The position numbers and the translations under genes are program-made. 64,000 bases of DNA, taken from the NCBI RefSeq assembly GCF_009763255.1, contig NZ_WSJB01000022.1, positions 1 through 64,000 of the forward strand, written 5' to 3'. The DNA is from Bordetella sp. 02P26C-1. GTDB taxonomy: Bacteria > Pseudomonadota > Gammaproteobacteria > Burkholderiales > Burkholderiaceae_B. Below the pieces are notes generated by a model that did not search any database, was not told the DNA's origin, and worked only from the letters and a program-made list of their open reading frames with translations. Numbering within the stretch: position 1 is the stretch's first letter; the number at the start of each line of letters is the position of its first letter. Positions 8,901 to 18,200 of the stretch are shown in pieces.

Positions 8901-11900
8901 TTCAGCAACAAAGTCCACGACAGGACCGCAGTCGTACCCCTGCTGCGTCAGCATGTCACGCCACAGGTCGGCGGAATACTGGCACGAAGCAGGGTGACCG
9001 TCGGCATCAGTCGCTACCCACCATGAGGCCCGGCCACCGGCGACAAAGTCCAGCCACGCAGCGGGATGATGGCCAATCACGAGCAGTGACCCGTTTTGCT
9101 TGAGACGCGCGCGTACGTATTCCTGCACACGTAACGCGTCATCGGGATTGCATTCGTCAGCGTGCAGGATCACCAAGTCGACATGGCGCTGCAAGTCCGC
9201 AGACTCTTCGAGCGCGCCACAGGAGGCGTCGGGATAGCCATCTAACAGGCGCTCTGCCTGTTCTACAGCGGCGGATTGTGTCGAGACGAATCGATAATCC
9301 GACACGTCGAAGTTCAATGACGTGCACGCGTGTACCGCGAAAGCCGGGGCTACCGCGCTGATTTCCAGCACGTTCAAACGCGCGCCTGGGGGAAGCTCTT
9401 CTTGTGCGCGTGCCAATAGCGTCTGCAAGGAGGCGCCCATATGCTCGCGGGTGTGCGCGCCTAGAATCTGGCGCGCCAATGCCCCCAGGGAGGCCTCGGC
9501 AGGGGAGACGTCGTCCAACGACACCTGCCCTTGAAGCAGCTGCGACAGATGTAGACCGACTCGCCCAACGGCGTGCACGATCTGCGCGTAGTCAGGGTAC
9601 TCGCGCAGCAAACTATTCCAGATATCGATGACATCGGGATCGTTATCATCGTGTTCGGAAATCGTCCATCCGGACGGGCCACGCTGCAGCAAGCCGGTGT
9701 CCGTGGCGCGCGCCAACACGTGATCGAGCAGCGGCGCCGTCTCGGGCGAGGTCTGGCGCAACCGTTCGATCGCCTCGTTGTATAGATGACGCCCATTCAC
9801 TGCCAGGCTGCTCAGTGCGCGCACGGCGAAGTGGTCGCACAGGCTGTCGAGCAAAGGCTCGATTTCCAATGCGTAGCGTGCATGGGTCTGTTCCGCTGCC
9901 AGCGTCTCAGCCAACGCGCTGAAAGCCGTGCGCACGGCCGTGGAATCCAGCGCGCTGATATGGCGGCGCGGGTCCATGGGATGGGGGCTGGGCACACCGC
10001 TGTCGGCAACAAAGTCCAGCGCTTCGGCAGCCGTCTTGGAAAGGCGAATGCTCTTGAAGCGTGCCTCGCGCACCGCGGCGATTTGCTCACCATCGGCGTT
10101 GTATATCGCGAACTCCGCGGTGATGGAGTGGGGCGTACGCCGCAGCAGGCGGGCGCGCGCGTAGTGCGGGACGCCGCCCGAGGCGCGTACGGCGAGTCGG
10201 CCGATCTTGGCAGGGACGAAGGCCACACCCAGCTTCATCGCCGGGTCATCGCGCAGCAACTGGATGATGAGCTGAAACGTGCAGTCCAGCAGCGCGGGAT
10301 GCAGATGCGTTTGCGCCAAATGGTCCTGTAACGATGCGGCCGGGTTCAAGACGGCCAGCACCGTGTCATCCGATTCTCTCCAGCCGTGCTGCACGGCTCG
10401 AAACGCCGAGCCATAATCCAACCCGACTGCTTCAGTCAGCAGCGCATGGCTATCGGTGGTGAAATCGTAAGCGCGTTCCGGCAGGCTGAGGGCGCCGTCC
10501 ACCAGCAGCGCATCGCTGGCTTCGCGCAGGATGCGCGCGTTAGCGTGCAAGGTCCAGGGCTCAGTACTGCCCAGGTCTTTCGCTTGAATGCGTACCGCGC
10601 CGTCGGCGCTGTCTATGGTGATGCGGGTGCGCTTGGCCGGGGAGGGGCCGACTAGCAGGGGGGCACGGATTTCCAGCTCTTCGATTTCGAGCCATTCTCC
10701 GGGCTGCCACTGTTCTGCCGCCGCCAATGCGATCTCGGCGAAACCGCTGCCGGGAAACACAGTGGCGTCGCCCACCACGTGATCGGCGAGCCAGGGGTAC
10801 AGATGCGTGTCGAGCTGGTTTTCCCAAATGCCTTCGTGTTGGCTTAGCGGGTAACCCAACAGCGGGTGCACCTTCGCGCGCTGTAGCTGACCCAGCGACT
10901 CGGCGGTGACAGGGTGCCAGTAGCGTTCGCGCTGCCAAGGATACGCTGGCAAGGCGACATGGCGCCCGGCCCAGGGGAACAGACTGTTCCAGACCACCTG
11001 AGCGCCGCTGAGCAACGCCTGGCCGGCCACGTCATGGATGCGAGCCGGGTCATCATTACCGCGGCTGGCCGTCATTAATACGCGGCCCTTGATGCCAGCT
11101 GCGTTAAGGCCATCGTTGACGTAGGAGCGCAGGACGGGATGCGGCCCGACTTCGATGTATACGTTCGCGCCGTCCGCGACGAGTGAGTCGATGGCTTGAT
11201 GGAAACGCACCGGTTCTCGCACGTTGCGCCACCAGTAGTCCGCATCGAGTTGGTCGCCGGACAACGCTTTGCCGTCCACCGACGAAATAAAGGGTATGCG
11301 GCTGGCGACGGGGGCAAGGGAGGCAAGCGCAACGCGCAACTCGCCCTCGATGCCGTCCATCGCGTTGCTATGAAAGGCGTAATCCAGATCCAGGCGTTTA
11401 TAAAACACCTGACGATTTGCGAGTTCGGCTTCCACCGTCGCCATGGCGTTCGGATCGCCAGCGAGGGTCGCGCCGCGTGCACTGTTGTAGCCGGCCACGC
11501 AAACGGCGTCGGCTAGCTGCAGTTCGGTGAGCAGGGCCAAGGCCTCGCCGCCGTCGATGCCGACCGCGGTCATGCAACCCTGGCCTTTGGTCATGCCCTG
11601 CAGGCGGCTGCGGTGGAAGATGACATTGACCGCATCGGCAAGCGTCAACGCGCCGCATGCCCAAGCCGCGGCGACTTCGCCTACGCTATGTCCAATCACC
11701 GCCGTTGGCACGATGCCGCGCTGTGCGAGCATGCGGGTGACACCCACCTGAATCGCGAATAAGGCGGGCTGCGCGATCTCGGTGCGCGCGTAGCGGTTGG
11801 GGTTATCGCTGCGGGCAAGTTCCTCGCCGAGCGTATAGCCAGCCAGGGGCGAGAAGAGGGTATCGACCTCGTGCACGGCCTCGGCAAAGACGGGGTCGGC

Positions 11901-13547
11901 TAGCAGTTGACGGCCCATGCCCTCCCACTGTGAACCGTTGCCAGAGAAGACGAAGACTGGCCCTTGCGCAGCCGGGACCGCGCTGCCGGAAGCCACGCTA
12001 TAGCGCGGGGCAGTGCCGTCGGCGAAGGCCAACAGAGCCTGAGCAATCTGCTCGCTATCGTTCCCATATACCACCGCACGTTCGGCGTGCCATTCGCGTC
12101 GCATGACGGAGTGGTAGGCAATGTCATACAACGCGCGCGGCGGCTGCTGTTGCAGAAACTCGGCCGTATTGCGTGCCGCCGCCGCAAGCGCATCGGTGGT
12201 TTTGCCGGAGACGATAACGGGCACGGGTGCCGTGTTGGCGAGCTTGTCGGCCGGGTCGTTATTAATCGCGGGCGGGCTCTGCAAGATGACGTGGGCATTG
12301 GCGCCGCCAAAGCCGAACGAGTTCACCCCGATCGTCAAGGTACCGTTAGGGCGCAACCGGTGATTCTGCGTGGCGACCGAGATATTCCACTCATCGAACT
12401 TGATCGCCGGATTGAGCGTTTTAATCCCGATGGTGGCGGGCACCGTGCGATGTTGCAGACAGTAGATGGCTTTGACGAGGCCCGCGACGCCCGAGGCGGC
12501 TTCGAGGTGGCCGACATTGCTCTTGATCGAGCCGATCAGCAGCGGAGCGTCCGTGCCGCGTGGGCGGCCCAAGGCCTCGCCAATCGCACGGGTTTCGATC
12601 GGGTCGCCGACCGCGGTGCCGGTGCCGTGCGCTTCGAGGTAATCGATTTCATCGACCGAGACGCCCGCGCGTTCGTACGCCTGGCGCATCAGGGAAATCT
12701 GGGCGTCCGCGTTCGGCACGGTCAAGCCGGATTTGCGCCCATCGGTGTTGACCGCGCTACCGGCGATGACGGCGAGGATATGGTCCCCGTCGGCGACGGC
12801 TTGATCGTAGTCTTTCAGTAAAAACAGGCCGCCGCCTTCCGAACGCACATAGCCGTCGCCGGAGGCGTCGAACACCTTGCATCGGCCTTCCGGTGAGAGC
12901 ATCGACGCCTTGGAGAACGTGATGAAGCCGTAGGGATGCAGGTGCAGGCTGATGCCGCCTGCGATGGCCTGGGTGGTTTCACCCGTCATGATGGCGCGGC
13001 AGGCCTGATGCACCGCGACCAAGGCCGAGGAACACGCCGTGTCCACCGCCATGCTCGGCCCGTGCAAATCGAATACGTACGAGAGCCGGTTGGCCGCGAT
13101 GCTGGAGGTGTTGCCCGTGGCCATGGAGGCATCCACGGCCCCCATGTCGTCGGACATCCGGTACGAATAATCGGCGCTGGAAATTCCGATATAAACGCCG
13201 CAATCGCTGCCACGCAGCCGCGAGGGCGCAATGCCGGCGTTTTCCATGGCTTCCCAGCACAATTCGAGCAGCATGCGCTGCTGCGGGTCCATCAGCGCGG
13301 CTTCGCGCGGCGAGATGCCAAAAAATTGAGCATCAAACCCGGAAACGTCGCCTAAAGAACCCGCGGAAAAGGTATAGGCGGTGCCTGGGTGATCCTTGGC
13401 GGGATGAAGGTAAGCGTCTTGTTGCCACCGGCTCGGGTCGACCTGCGTGACCAGATCGCGTCCGGCAAGCAGATCCGTCCAGAACGATCCAAAATCCGTT
13501 TGCGGAAAGCGGAATGAGAGCCCTACGACGGCAACACGCTTTGCCAT
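5913..13547 (-). CDS. Highly reducing type I polyketide/fatty-acid synthase, WcbR/RkpA type
   Basis: A protein of 2544 aa with one iterative-type module. KS 1-425 (Cys172 in DTACSS, 'EAHGTGT', 'KSNVGH'); AT ~530-850 (Ser ~620 in GHSVGE, substrate motif YAFH); DH ~890-1180 (His ~923, Asp ~1087 in DCTFQ); methyltransferase-like region ~1200-1600 whose SAM motif has lost its glycines (VLEISAVAPA, ~1392); KR structural part ~1630-1790; ER ~1830-2130 (GAAGGVG ~1942); KR ~2145-2340 (TGGLSGFG, Tyr ~2289, an LDD-like IDD); ACP ~2425-2500 (Ser ~2452 in GLDSL). There is no thioesterase. A saturated acyl-ACP product is expected, handed to the oxoamine synthase encoded 2 bp downstream. A good ribosome-binding site (GAAGGA) precedes the ATG at 13547. 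Domain order matches the capsule-locus synthases WcbR/RkpA. Confidence 0.9.
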   Translation of the reverse strand: MAKRVAVVGLSFRFPQTDFGSFWTDLLAGRDLVTQVDPSRWQQDAYLHPAKDHPGTAYTFSAGSLGDVSGFDAQFFGISPREAALMDPQQRMLLELCWEAMENAGIAPSRLRGSDCGVYIGISSADYSYRMSDDMGAVDASMATGNTSSIAANRLSYVFDLHGPSMAVDTACSSALVAVHQACRAIMTGETTQAIAGGISLHLHPYGFITFSKASMLSPEGRCKVFDASGDGYVRSEGGGLFLLKDYDQAVADGDHILAVIAGSAVNTDGRKSGLTVPNADAQISLMRQAYERAGVSVDEIDYLEAHGTGTAVGDPIETRAIGEALGRPRGTDAPLLIGSIKSNVGHLEAASGVAGLVKAIYCLQHRTVPATIGIKTLNPAIKFDEWNISVATQNHRLRPNGTLTIGVNSFGFGGANAHVILQSPPAINNDPADKLANTAPVPVIVSGKTTDALAAAARNTAEFLQQQPPRALYDIAYHSVMRREWHAERAVVYGNDSEQIAQALLAFADGTAPRYSVASGSAVPAAQGPVFVFSGNGSQWEGMGRQLLADPVFAEAVHEVDTLFSPLAGYTLGEELARSDNPNRYARTEIAQPALFAIQVGVTRMLAQRGIVPTAVIGHSVGEVAAAWACGALTLADAVNVIFHRSRLQGMTKGQGCMTAVGIDGGEALALLTELQLADAVCVAGYNSARGATLAGDPNAMATVEAELANRQVFYKRLDLDYAFHSNAMDGIEGELRVALASLAPVASRIPFISSVDGKALSGDQLDADYWWRNVREPVRFHQAIDSLVADGANVYIEVGPHPVLRSYVNDGLNAAGIKGRVLMTASRGNDDPARIHDVAGQALLSGAQVVWNSLFPWAGRHVALPAYPWQRERYWHPVTAESLGQLQRAKVHPLLGYPLSQHEGIWENQLDTHLYPWLADHVVGDATVFPGSGFAEIALAAAEQWQPGEWLEIEELEIRAPLLVGPSPAKRTRITIDSADGAVRIQAKDLGSTEPWTLHANARILREASDALLVDGALSLPERAYDFTTDSHALLTEAVGLDYGSAFRAVQHGWRESDDTVLAVLNPAASLQDHLAQTHLHPALLDCTFQLIIQLLRDDPAMKLGVAFVPAKIGRLAVRASGGVPHYARARLLRRTPHSITAEFAIYNADGEQIAAVREARFKSIRLSKTAAEALDFVADSGVPSPHPMDPRRHISALDSTAVRTAFSALAETLAAEQTHARYALEIEPLLDSLCDHFAVRALSSLAVNGRHLYNEAIERLRQTSPETAPLLDHVLARATDTGLLQRGPSGWTISEHDDNDPDVIDIWNSLLREYPDYAQIVHAVGRVGLHLSQLLQGQVSLDDVSPAEASLGALARQILGAHTREHMGASLQTLLARAQEELPPGARLNVLEISAVAPAFAVHACTSLNFDVSDYRFVSTQSAAVEQAERLLDGYPDASCGALEESADLQRHVDLVILHADECNPDDALRVQEYVRARLKQNGSLLVIGHHPAAWLDFVAGGRASWWVATDADGHPASCQYSADLWRDMLTQQGYDCGPVVDFVAESLSGPYLLTAVAAETDAPQACALPSTSPTPEDSPAWLVLSGASDASHALLQRLCASLSAAGHRVLVHNDTAPAEIDTVLAQANAELGHLHGILHLDGLFTEDDDAATMLQTQVRRCAIAAAVAQGLERSHSKATLWLLTAGAAQTLARTDTTTTGMLKDAPLWGYGRTMMNEAAQFGVRLLDLPHTEPNDTLLDALVRELQHPDAEHEAALTADGHRYAPRLRTVARPAAPTNVASRAEHISLGFEFPGQLRNLRWQASAATEPADDQLEIEVRATGLNFRDVMYALGLLSDEAIENGFAGPTLGLEFAGIVKRVGPNAEGDYQPGDAVVGFGPASFSNRVLTKASAIAPIPEGISFEAAATIPSTFFTVYYALHHLAQLEEGEKILIHGAAGGVGIAAIQFAQARGAEIYATAGSEEKRDFLRLMGVQHIYDSRSLAYADEILADTGGKGVDVVLNSLAGEAVNRNLRVLKPFGRFLELGKRDFYENTRIGLRPFRNNISYFGIDADQLMQERPALTRRLFGEMMELFKQGVLHPLPYQEFDANNVVDAFRYMQQARQIGKIVITYRNGIRHVHHAVAATSPHGLALPAEATYLVTGGLSGFGLRTAQWLAEQGARHLVLVSRSGPASDTAQAAIAQLQHQGVNVYATACDVTDAHAVRDLMQYIRANMPPLRGVVHAAMVIDDCLVRNATAEQIERVLAPKVVGGKNLDDATRDLSLDFFILYSSGTTLFGNPGQANYVAANMWLEALAQQRRAHGLPATCVRWGAIDDVGYLARNTKIKDALQSRMGGAALASGAALDVLEAMVQANASGLGVLELDWRALRRFLPSANSPKFSLLARRYSDGGDDDGDARDVAHLLATMDDEALHPIFVDMIKAEVSEILRVSPDKIHPEVSVYDMGLDSLMGVELVVALENRFGIRLPVMALNESPTLSRLAAKLIQMLRGDGDHATQDAVLAQVEQVVSQHTDEVPAEAMAKFADELKSGNLNNKRMIH

Positions 13548-14158
13548 AAATGTTTTTCCTTCGACAGCTGCTCGAAAAGCTGGTTACTTTGATGGTTACA
13601 GGCTTCGCGGCGGGGTTGGCCGCGCAACTGGGATAGGGTCGTTGCGCCGAGGTTAAAGCAACGCCGAACATCCCAGCCCGACTCAATTCAATATTGGCGA
13701 CGTAAATCCGCAAAAGCAGTCAAACGACTATGGCAAGCGCGGTTCGACAGAAAATACGTAACTAGGGTTTGCGAACGTAGATCGACCATTATGAAATGAT
13801 AAGCGTGGATAGCGAGTTCGAGATTCTACTGTGTGGTTGTTAATAGGTGATTGCAGATCACCCGTTTGTAATAAATAGATACAAAGCCCGGATATTAGCA
13901 GCTGCATCGTCTTGATGGAATCTTACGCGCGAAAGCCGACGAGAATTGTGTGGGAATTTGAGCCCCGAGGACTCGGTAAGGGCACAGCGCAGCAATTCCA
14001 GTGACGGGCAGTAACGACCGTGGCATACGCTAACTAGAAAAAGACCGTGCGCCGCGCGATCAGCCTTGTCGTCTATGCCGTGTAGGAGATCCGTTCCCCA
14101 GTTCGAAAATGCGAAAAGGGAAGCGGATCTCGCTTACTTTAGGCTAGCCAATCAGCAA
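13548..14158. other. AT-rich 611-bp region upstream of the PKS gene
   Basis: A non-coding stretch, more AT-rich than its flanks between about 13700 and 13920. It should carry the promoter and leader of the PKS-oxoamine synthase operon (minus strand). I see no clear JUMPstart/ops element or confident -10/-35 pair. Its far end holds a long imperfect hairpin (14086-14131) past the stop of the LivJ-like gene. Confidence 0.5.
14086..14131 (-). terminator. Long hairpin downstream of the LivJ-like gene (possible terminator)
   Basis: GAGATCCG-TTCCC (14086-14098) pairs with GGGAA-g-CGGATCTC (14118-14131), 13 bp with one bulged G. A further TTCG/CGAA pair lies inside the loop. It is about 30 bp past the stop of the binding-protein gene. 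No T-run follows on the minus strand, so a classical intrinsic terminator is not certain; it may act as an mRNA 3'-end stabiliser. Confidence 0.4.
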
Positions 14159-15286
14159 TTATTTATACAGCGTCTTGCTACCGTCCTTGTGCCAAGTAAA
14201 TACTTGGAATTCAAAATCGTTCAGATCGCCTTGTTTATTCCACGAGGTTTTTCCGATCGGCGTATCGAACGAATTGGCGTGCAAATACTGTGCGACCTTG
14301 GTGGGGTCGGTGGTACCCGCACCCTTGATGGCGTCGGCAATGACCTGTGTGGCGGCGTAGGAGGTTAATTGGAAGGCGCCGCTGGCATTGCGTTTTTTGC
14401 TTTCAAAGGCTTTGACGATTTCGGCGTTGGCCGGGTTTTGCGTGAAATCGGCCGGCAGCGTGAGCAGCATGCCCTCGGCGGCGGGGCCAGCAATGGCGTT
14501 GATGTCCGGATTGCCTACACCCTCGGGTCCCATGAATTTTGCCTTGACGCCTTGCTCGGCCGCCTGGCGCAAAAGCAAGCCCATTTCGGGGTGATAACCG
14601 CCGTAATAGACAAAATCCACGTTATTGGATTTCAACTTAGTAATGACGGCGGAATAATCGCTATCGCCGGCGTTAATCCCCTCGAAAACCACGACTTTCG
14701 TGCCGGCCTTTTCCAGGTCGTTCTTAACGGCGGTGGCGATGCCCTGACCGTACGATTGTTTATCGTGCAGAACCGCGACGGTGGTCGGTTTGATTTTTTC
14801 TAGAATAAATTTCGCGGCTGCCGGCCCTTGCTGGTCGTCGCGGCCGATCGTGCGGAATATAAACTCGTAGTTCTTTCCATCGGTCAACGCGGGCGCGGTT
14901 GCCGAGGGCGTCACCATAACGACGCCTTCATTGTTATAGACGTCGGCTGCAGCGATAGTCGCGCCTGAGCATACATGGCCAACCACAAACCCGATGTCGT
15001 CATTGACCACGCGATTCGCGGCGACGGGACCTTGCTTGGGCTCGCAGCCGTCGTCGATCACCACGGCTTCGAGCTTTTTGCCGTCCACGCCGCCCGCGGC
15101 ATTGATCATCTCGATTGCAGTATCAACGCCTTCGCGGACCATGGCGCCGTATTGCGTCACGGGGCCCGTTGTCGGTCCGACGACGCCGATTTTGATGCTT
15201 TCTGCATACGCGCCCGCCGATGCGGCGATACCGGCGGCCAGCGTGAGCGCGCTCAGCACAGGGCTCAGACGAAATACGTGTTTCAT
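14159..15286 (-). CDS. LivJ-like ABC transporter periplasmic binding protein (orphan)
   Basis: A protein of 375 aa with a Sec signal peptide ending near 'ASAGAYA-ES', followed by a type I periplasmic binding fold: 'IKIGVVGPTTGP', 'VIDDGCEPKQ', 'GHVCSGAT', 'FRTIGRDDQQGP', 'DSDYSAVITKLK', 'YYGGYHPEMG'. It is a close paralogue of the binding protein at 22719. It should bind branched-chain or related amino acids in the periplasm and deliver them to a LivHMGF-type permease, probably the one encoded at 23942-27568, since no permease genes adjoin it. Good Shine-Dalgarno (GGGAG) before the ATG. Expressed as a single gene. Confidence 0.88.
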   Translation of the reverse strand: MKHVFRLSPVLSALTLAAGIAASAGAYAESIKIGVVGPTTGPVTQYGAMVREGVDTAIEMINAAGGVDGKKLEAVVIDDGCEPKQGPVAANRVVNDDIGFVVGHVCSGATIAAADVYNNEGVVMVTPSATAPALTDGKNYEFIFRTIGRDDQQGPAAAKFILEKIKPTTVAVLHDKQSYGQGIATAVKNDLEKAGTKVVVFEGINAGDSDYSAVITKLKSNNVDFVYYGGYHPEMGLLLRQAAEQGVKAKFMGPEGVGNPDINAIAGPAAEGMLLTLPADFTQNPANAEIVKAFESKKRNASGAFQLTSYAATQVIADAIKGAGTTDPTKVAQYLHANSFDTPIGKTSWNKQGDLNDFEFQVFTWHKDGSKTLYK

Positions 15287-15559
15287 GGTGGAACTCCCTC
15301 AATTCAACAATCGTAGTCAGACGGATGTGTACCGCTGCTTGAAAGCAAGGATACCCGAAACCTCACGCCGCTTGAGCCAGCGGCTCATCGGATTGGTACT
15401 AACACCACGGCTCTACGACCTGTTGCGCGCGTTTAGCGGCGATAAAGTGGCGCGGGTCGGTGTGCAGCGCGGCCGGGACACCGCCGTTGCCTAGTTTTAT
15501 ATCGAATTCCGTATAAACAAAAGGCAATTTATTCGTTTACGGTCTTTAGTGCGCGCGGC

Positions 15560-16171
15560 ATGATGAACGACATGAAATTCCAACCGATTATCGTGCCGGG
15601 CTGGAAAAATTCGGGTCCCGGTCATTGGCAAACACGGTGGGCGCAATGCCTGCAGCATGCGCACCGCGTCGAGCAGCCGGATTGGGTGTATCCGGAACCG
15701 GCGACGTGGCATGCGACGGTGGCGCGCTATGTCGATCAAGCGGAGTGCCCGGTACTGCTGGTCGCGCACAGCCTGGGTTGTCTGGCGGCGGTGTCATTGC
15801 CCGTGCCGCTGCGCGCCAAGGTGGCGGGTGCGCTATTGGTGGCGCCACCCGATGTAGAGCGTCCGACTGCTGCGCCTTGCATACGCGACTTTGGCCCGGT
15901 CCCCCTGCATTCGCTACCGTTTCAATCCGTCGTGGTGGCGAGCGATGACGATCCGTATTGTGCGCTCGCGCGGGCGCGGGAGTTCGCGCACGCCTGGGGT
16001 AGTCGGTTGGAAATATTGAAAGGCGCCGGACATATCAACGCGGAGAGCGGCTTTGGCGACTGGCAGCAAGGCTTAAAGATACTGGCGGCATTGCGCCGCC
16101 GGGCGGTGTGGAGGGTAAACGCGCCATTGCCCCGCGTGGCAAAGGTGCAGGAAGTCGTGAGCCTGCCGTAG
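15560..16171 (+). CDS. RBBP9/YdeN-family serine hydrolase
   Basis: A protein of about 203 aa. It has the family's opening 'VPGWKNSGPGHWQTRW', the nucleophile elbow 'VAHSLGC', an Asp in 'VASDDDPYCAL' and the His in 'GAGHINAESGFGDWQ', giving a complete Ser-Asp-His triad. Cytoplasmic; the natural substrate of these small alpha/beta hydrolases is unknown. Three in-frame ATGs lie within the first five codons and none has a strong ribosome-binding site. It stands alone between the LivJ-like gene and the end of the ugp operon, with which it is convergent. Confidence 0.8.
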   Translation: MMNDMKFQPIIVPGWKNSGPGHWQTRWAQCLQHAHRVEQPDWVYPEPATWHATVARYVDQAECPVLLVAHSLGCLAAVSLPVPLRAKVAGALLVAPPDVERPTAAPCIRDFGPVPLHSLPFQSVVVASDDDPYCALARAREFAHAWGSRLEILKGAGHINAESGFGDWQQGLKILAALRRRAVWRVNAPLPRVAKVQEVVSLP

Positions 16172-16222
16172 GGCTGGGGGTGTCTTCGGCACGCTGGCGC
16201 GCCGAAGACAAACCGCGCCGAC

Positions 16223-17308
16223 TTAGTCGTCGATGCGTCGGCCGGTATCCTGATCGAACCAGTGCAGCGCATGGCGGCTGTCCGGGCCCAATTGGATCTG
16301 CGCGCCCGGTGTAACACCGCGATTGGCGAGCAAATGCGTCGAGCAACGCACCACTAGTGACGACTGGCCACAGCGCGCGTGCAGCAATTGCTCGGACCCC
16401 AGCGTTTCCACCATTTCGACTTCGGCGGTGATGCCGGGCTGGTTGAGCACGATATGTTCGGGACGCAGGCCCAGGATCACCTTGCGGCCGCGTACGCGGG
16501 CCGGCACTTGTTCAGCGCCGATTTGCAAGGCAATACCGTCCTCGGTGGTGATGACGCCGTCTGCCGAGGTGACGACGTTGATCAGGTTCATCGGCGGCGA
16601 GCCAATGAAGCCAGCCACGAAGATCGAAGCGGGCTTTTCGAAGACTTCCATCGGGGTGCCGATCTGCTCGGGCACACCTTGGTTCATCACAATCATGCGA
16701 TGAGCCAGCGTCATCGCTTCCACCTGATCATGGGTCACATACAGGCTGGTGGTGCCCAAGCGGCGATGCAGCTTCATGATTTCCAGACGCATGGCCACGC
16801 GCAGCTTGGCGTCCAGGTTCGATAGCGGTTCATCGAACAGAAACACCTTGGGCTCGCGCACAATGGCGCGGCCCATGGCCACGCGCTGACGCTGGCCGCC
16901 GGAGAGCTGGCGCGGCCGACGGTCGAGCAACTTTTCCAGTTCCAGGATCTTGGCCGCGGCCTCGACGCGCTGGCGGATCTCGTCTTGCGAGAACTTACGG
17001 ATTTTCAAGCCATAAGCCATGTTGTCGAACACGCTCATGTGCGGATAAAGCGCATAGTTCTGAAACACCATGGCGATGTCGCGCTCGGCGGGTTCGAGTT
17101 GATTGACGACCTTGTCGTCGATCAGGATCTCGCCGCTGGTGACGGTCTCCAGGCCGGCGACCATGCGCATCAGCGTGGATTTGCCGCAGCCAGAGGGGCC
17201 GACGATAACGATGAATTCACCGTCTTTGACGTCCATATCAATGCCATGAATGACGGGGACGTTGCCGGCGTAGGTTTTCTTGACGTTGCGAAAGCTCAGG
17301 GTTGCCAT
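16223..17308 (-). CDS. ugpC: sn-Glycerol-3-phosphate ABC transporter ATP-binding protein UgpC
   Basis: A protein of 361 aa. Walker A 'GPSGCGKST' (~37), Q-loop '[12 protein letters not shown]', signature '[15 protein letters not shown]', Walker B '[16 protein letters not shown]' and H-loop '[10 protein letters not shown]'; a C-terminal TOBE-like regulatory domain follows (~240-361). It is the MalK/UgpC-type ATPase that energises UgpAE. It is the last gene of a ugpB-A-E-C set, 46 bp after ugpE. Assignment to glycerol phosphate rather than another sugar rests on gene order and the UgpB homologue. Confidence 0.88.
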   Translation of the reverse strand: MATLSFRNVKKTYAGNVPVIHGIDMDVKDGEFIVIVGPSGCGKSTLMRMVAGLETVTSGEILIDDKVVNQLEPAERDIAMVFQNYALYPHMSVFDNMAYGLKIRKFSQDEIRQRVEAAAKILELEKLLDRRPRQLSGGQRQRVAMGRAIVREPKVFLFDEPLSNLDAKLRVAMRLEIMKLHRRLGTTSLYVTHDQVEAMTLAHRMIVMNQGVPEQIGTPMEVFEKPASIFVAGFIGSPPMNLINVVTSADGVITTEDGIALQIGAEQVPARVRGRKVILGLRPEHIVLNQPGITAEVEMVETLGSEQLLHARCGQSSLVVRCSTHLLANRGVTPGAQIQLGPDSRHALHWFDQDTGRRIDD

Positions 17309-17354
17309 GAGATGTATTCTGCGTAAGCGGCTGTCTGCTTGGGAGACAGCACGG

Positions 17355-18182
17355 TTATTTTTCGGTATCGACCAGACCTTTGACGAACCACTTCTGCATA
17401 AAGATCACGACCAGCACGGGCGGAATCATCGCGAGCAGCGCGGTAGCCATGGTGATGTTCCATTCCGTGACGCTGTCGCCGCCGCTGATCATGCGCTTGA
17501 TGCCAATGACCACGGGGTACATGTCTTCTTTAGTGGTGATCAAGAGCGGCCAGAGATACTGGTTCCAGCCATAAATGAACTGGATCACGAAGAGCGCCGC
17601 GATGCTGGTGCGCGACAGGGGCAGCAGCACGTCGCGGAAGAATCGCAGCGGTCCGGCGCCATCGATGCGCGCAGCCTCGACCAGCTCGTCGGGCACCGTC
17701 AGGAAGAACTGACGGAACAGGAAGGTGGCCGTGGCCGATGCGATGAGCGGCAGTGTCAGGCCCGCGTAGCTGTCGAGCATGCCCAGGTCCGCGACGACTT
17801 TGTAGGTCGGCGCGATCCGGACTTCCACGGGCAGCATCAGCGTGACGAAGATCATCCAGAAAAAGAACATCCGCCCGGGAAAGCGGAAGTAGACCACCGC
17901 GAACGCGGATAAGAGCGAAATCGCGATTTTGCCGATCGAGATCGCCAGCGCCATGACGAGGCTGACGTAGAGCATATTGCCCACGCCGGCGTTGGTCAGT
18001 GCCCGGGTGTAGTTCTCGAGGAAGTGCGCGCCGGGCAGCAGCGACATGGGCGCGGAAGCGACCTCTTGGGCGGTTTGTGTGGAGGCGACAAACGTCACAT
18101 ACAGCGGAAAGGCCACCAATGCGACCCCGCAGATCAGAATGACGTGAGCGAAGATGTCTAGCCAGGGACGGCGTTCAACCAT
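17355..18182 (-). CDS. ugpE: UgpE-type ABC transporter permease
   Basis: A protein of 275 aa with about six membrane helices; first helix '[21 protein letters not shown]'. The binding-protein-dependent permease EAA loop reads '[25 protein letters not shown]' around 175-200. Inner-membrane half of the glycerol-3-phosphate (or glycerophosphodiester) importer, pairing with UgpA. It begins 18 bp after ugpA and is followed by ugpC. Confidence 0.88.
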   Translation of the reverse strand: MVERRPWLDIFAHVILICGVALVAFPLYVTFVASTQTAQEVASAPMSLLPGAHFLENYTRALTNAGVGNMLYVSLVMALAISIGKIAISLLSAFAVVYFRFPGRMFFFWMIFVTLMLPVEVRIAPTYKVVADLGMLDSYAGLTLPLIASATATFLFRQFFLTVPDELVEAARIDGAGPLRFFRDVLLPLSRTSIAALFVIQFIYGWNQYLWPLLITTKEDMYPVVIGIKRMISGGDSVTEWNITMATALLAMIPPVLVVIFMQKWFVKGLVDTEK

Positions 18183-18200
18183 GATGCGTAGCCTTTTGGA

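Noticed and set aside
11964-12821. 285-codon open frame antisense to the PKS
   Set aside because: High-GC antisense shadow of the KS region; Arg/Gly-rich with no domain, while the PKS strand shows full catalytic motifs.
5913-13547. PKS as a free secondary-metabolite cluster
   Set aside because: No thioesterase, tailoring, resistance or export genes; the capsule neighbours and the WcbR/WcbT-like pairing explain it better.
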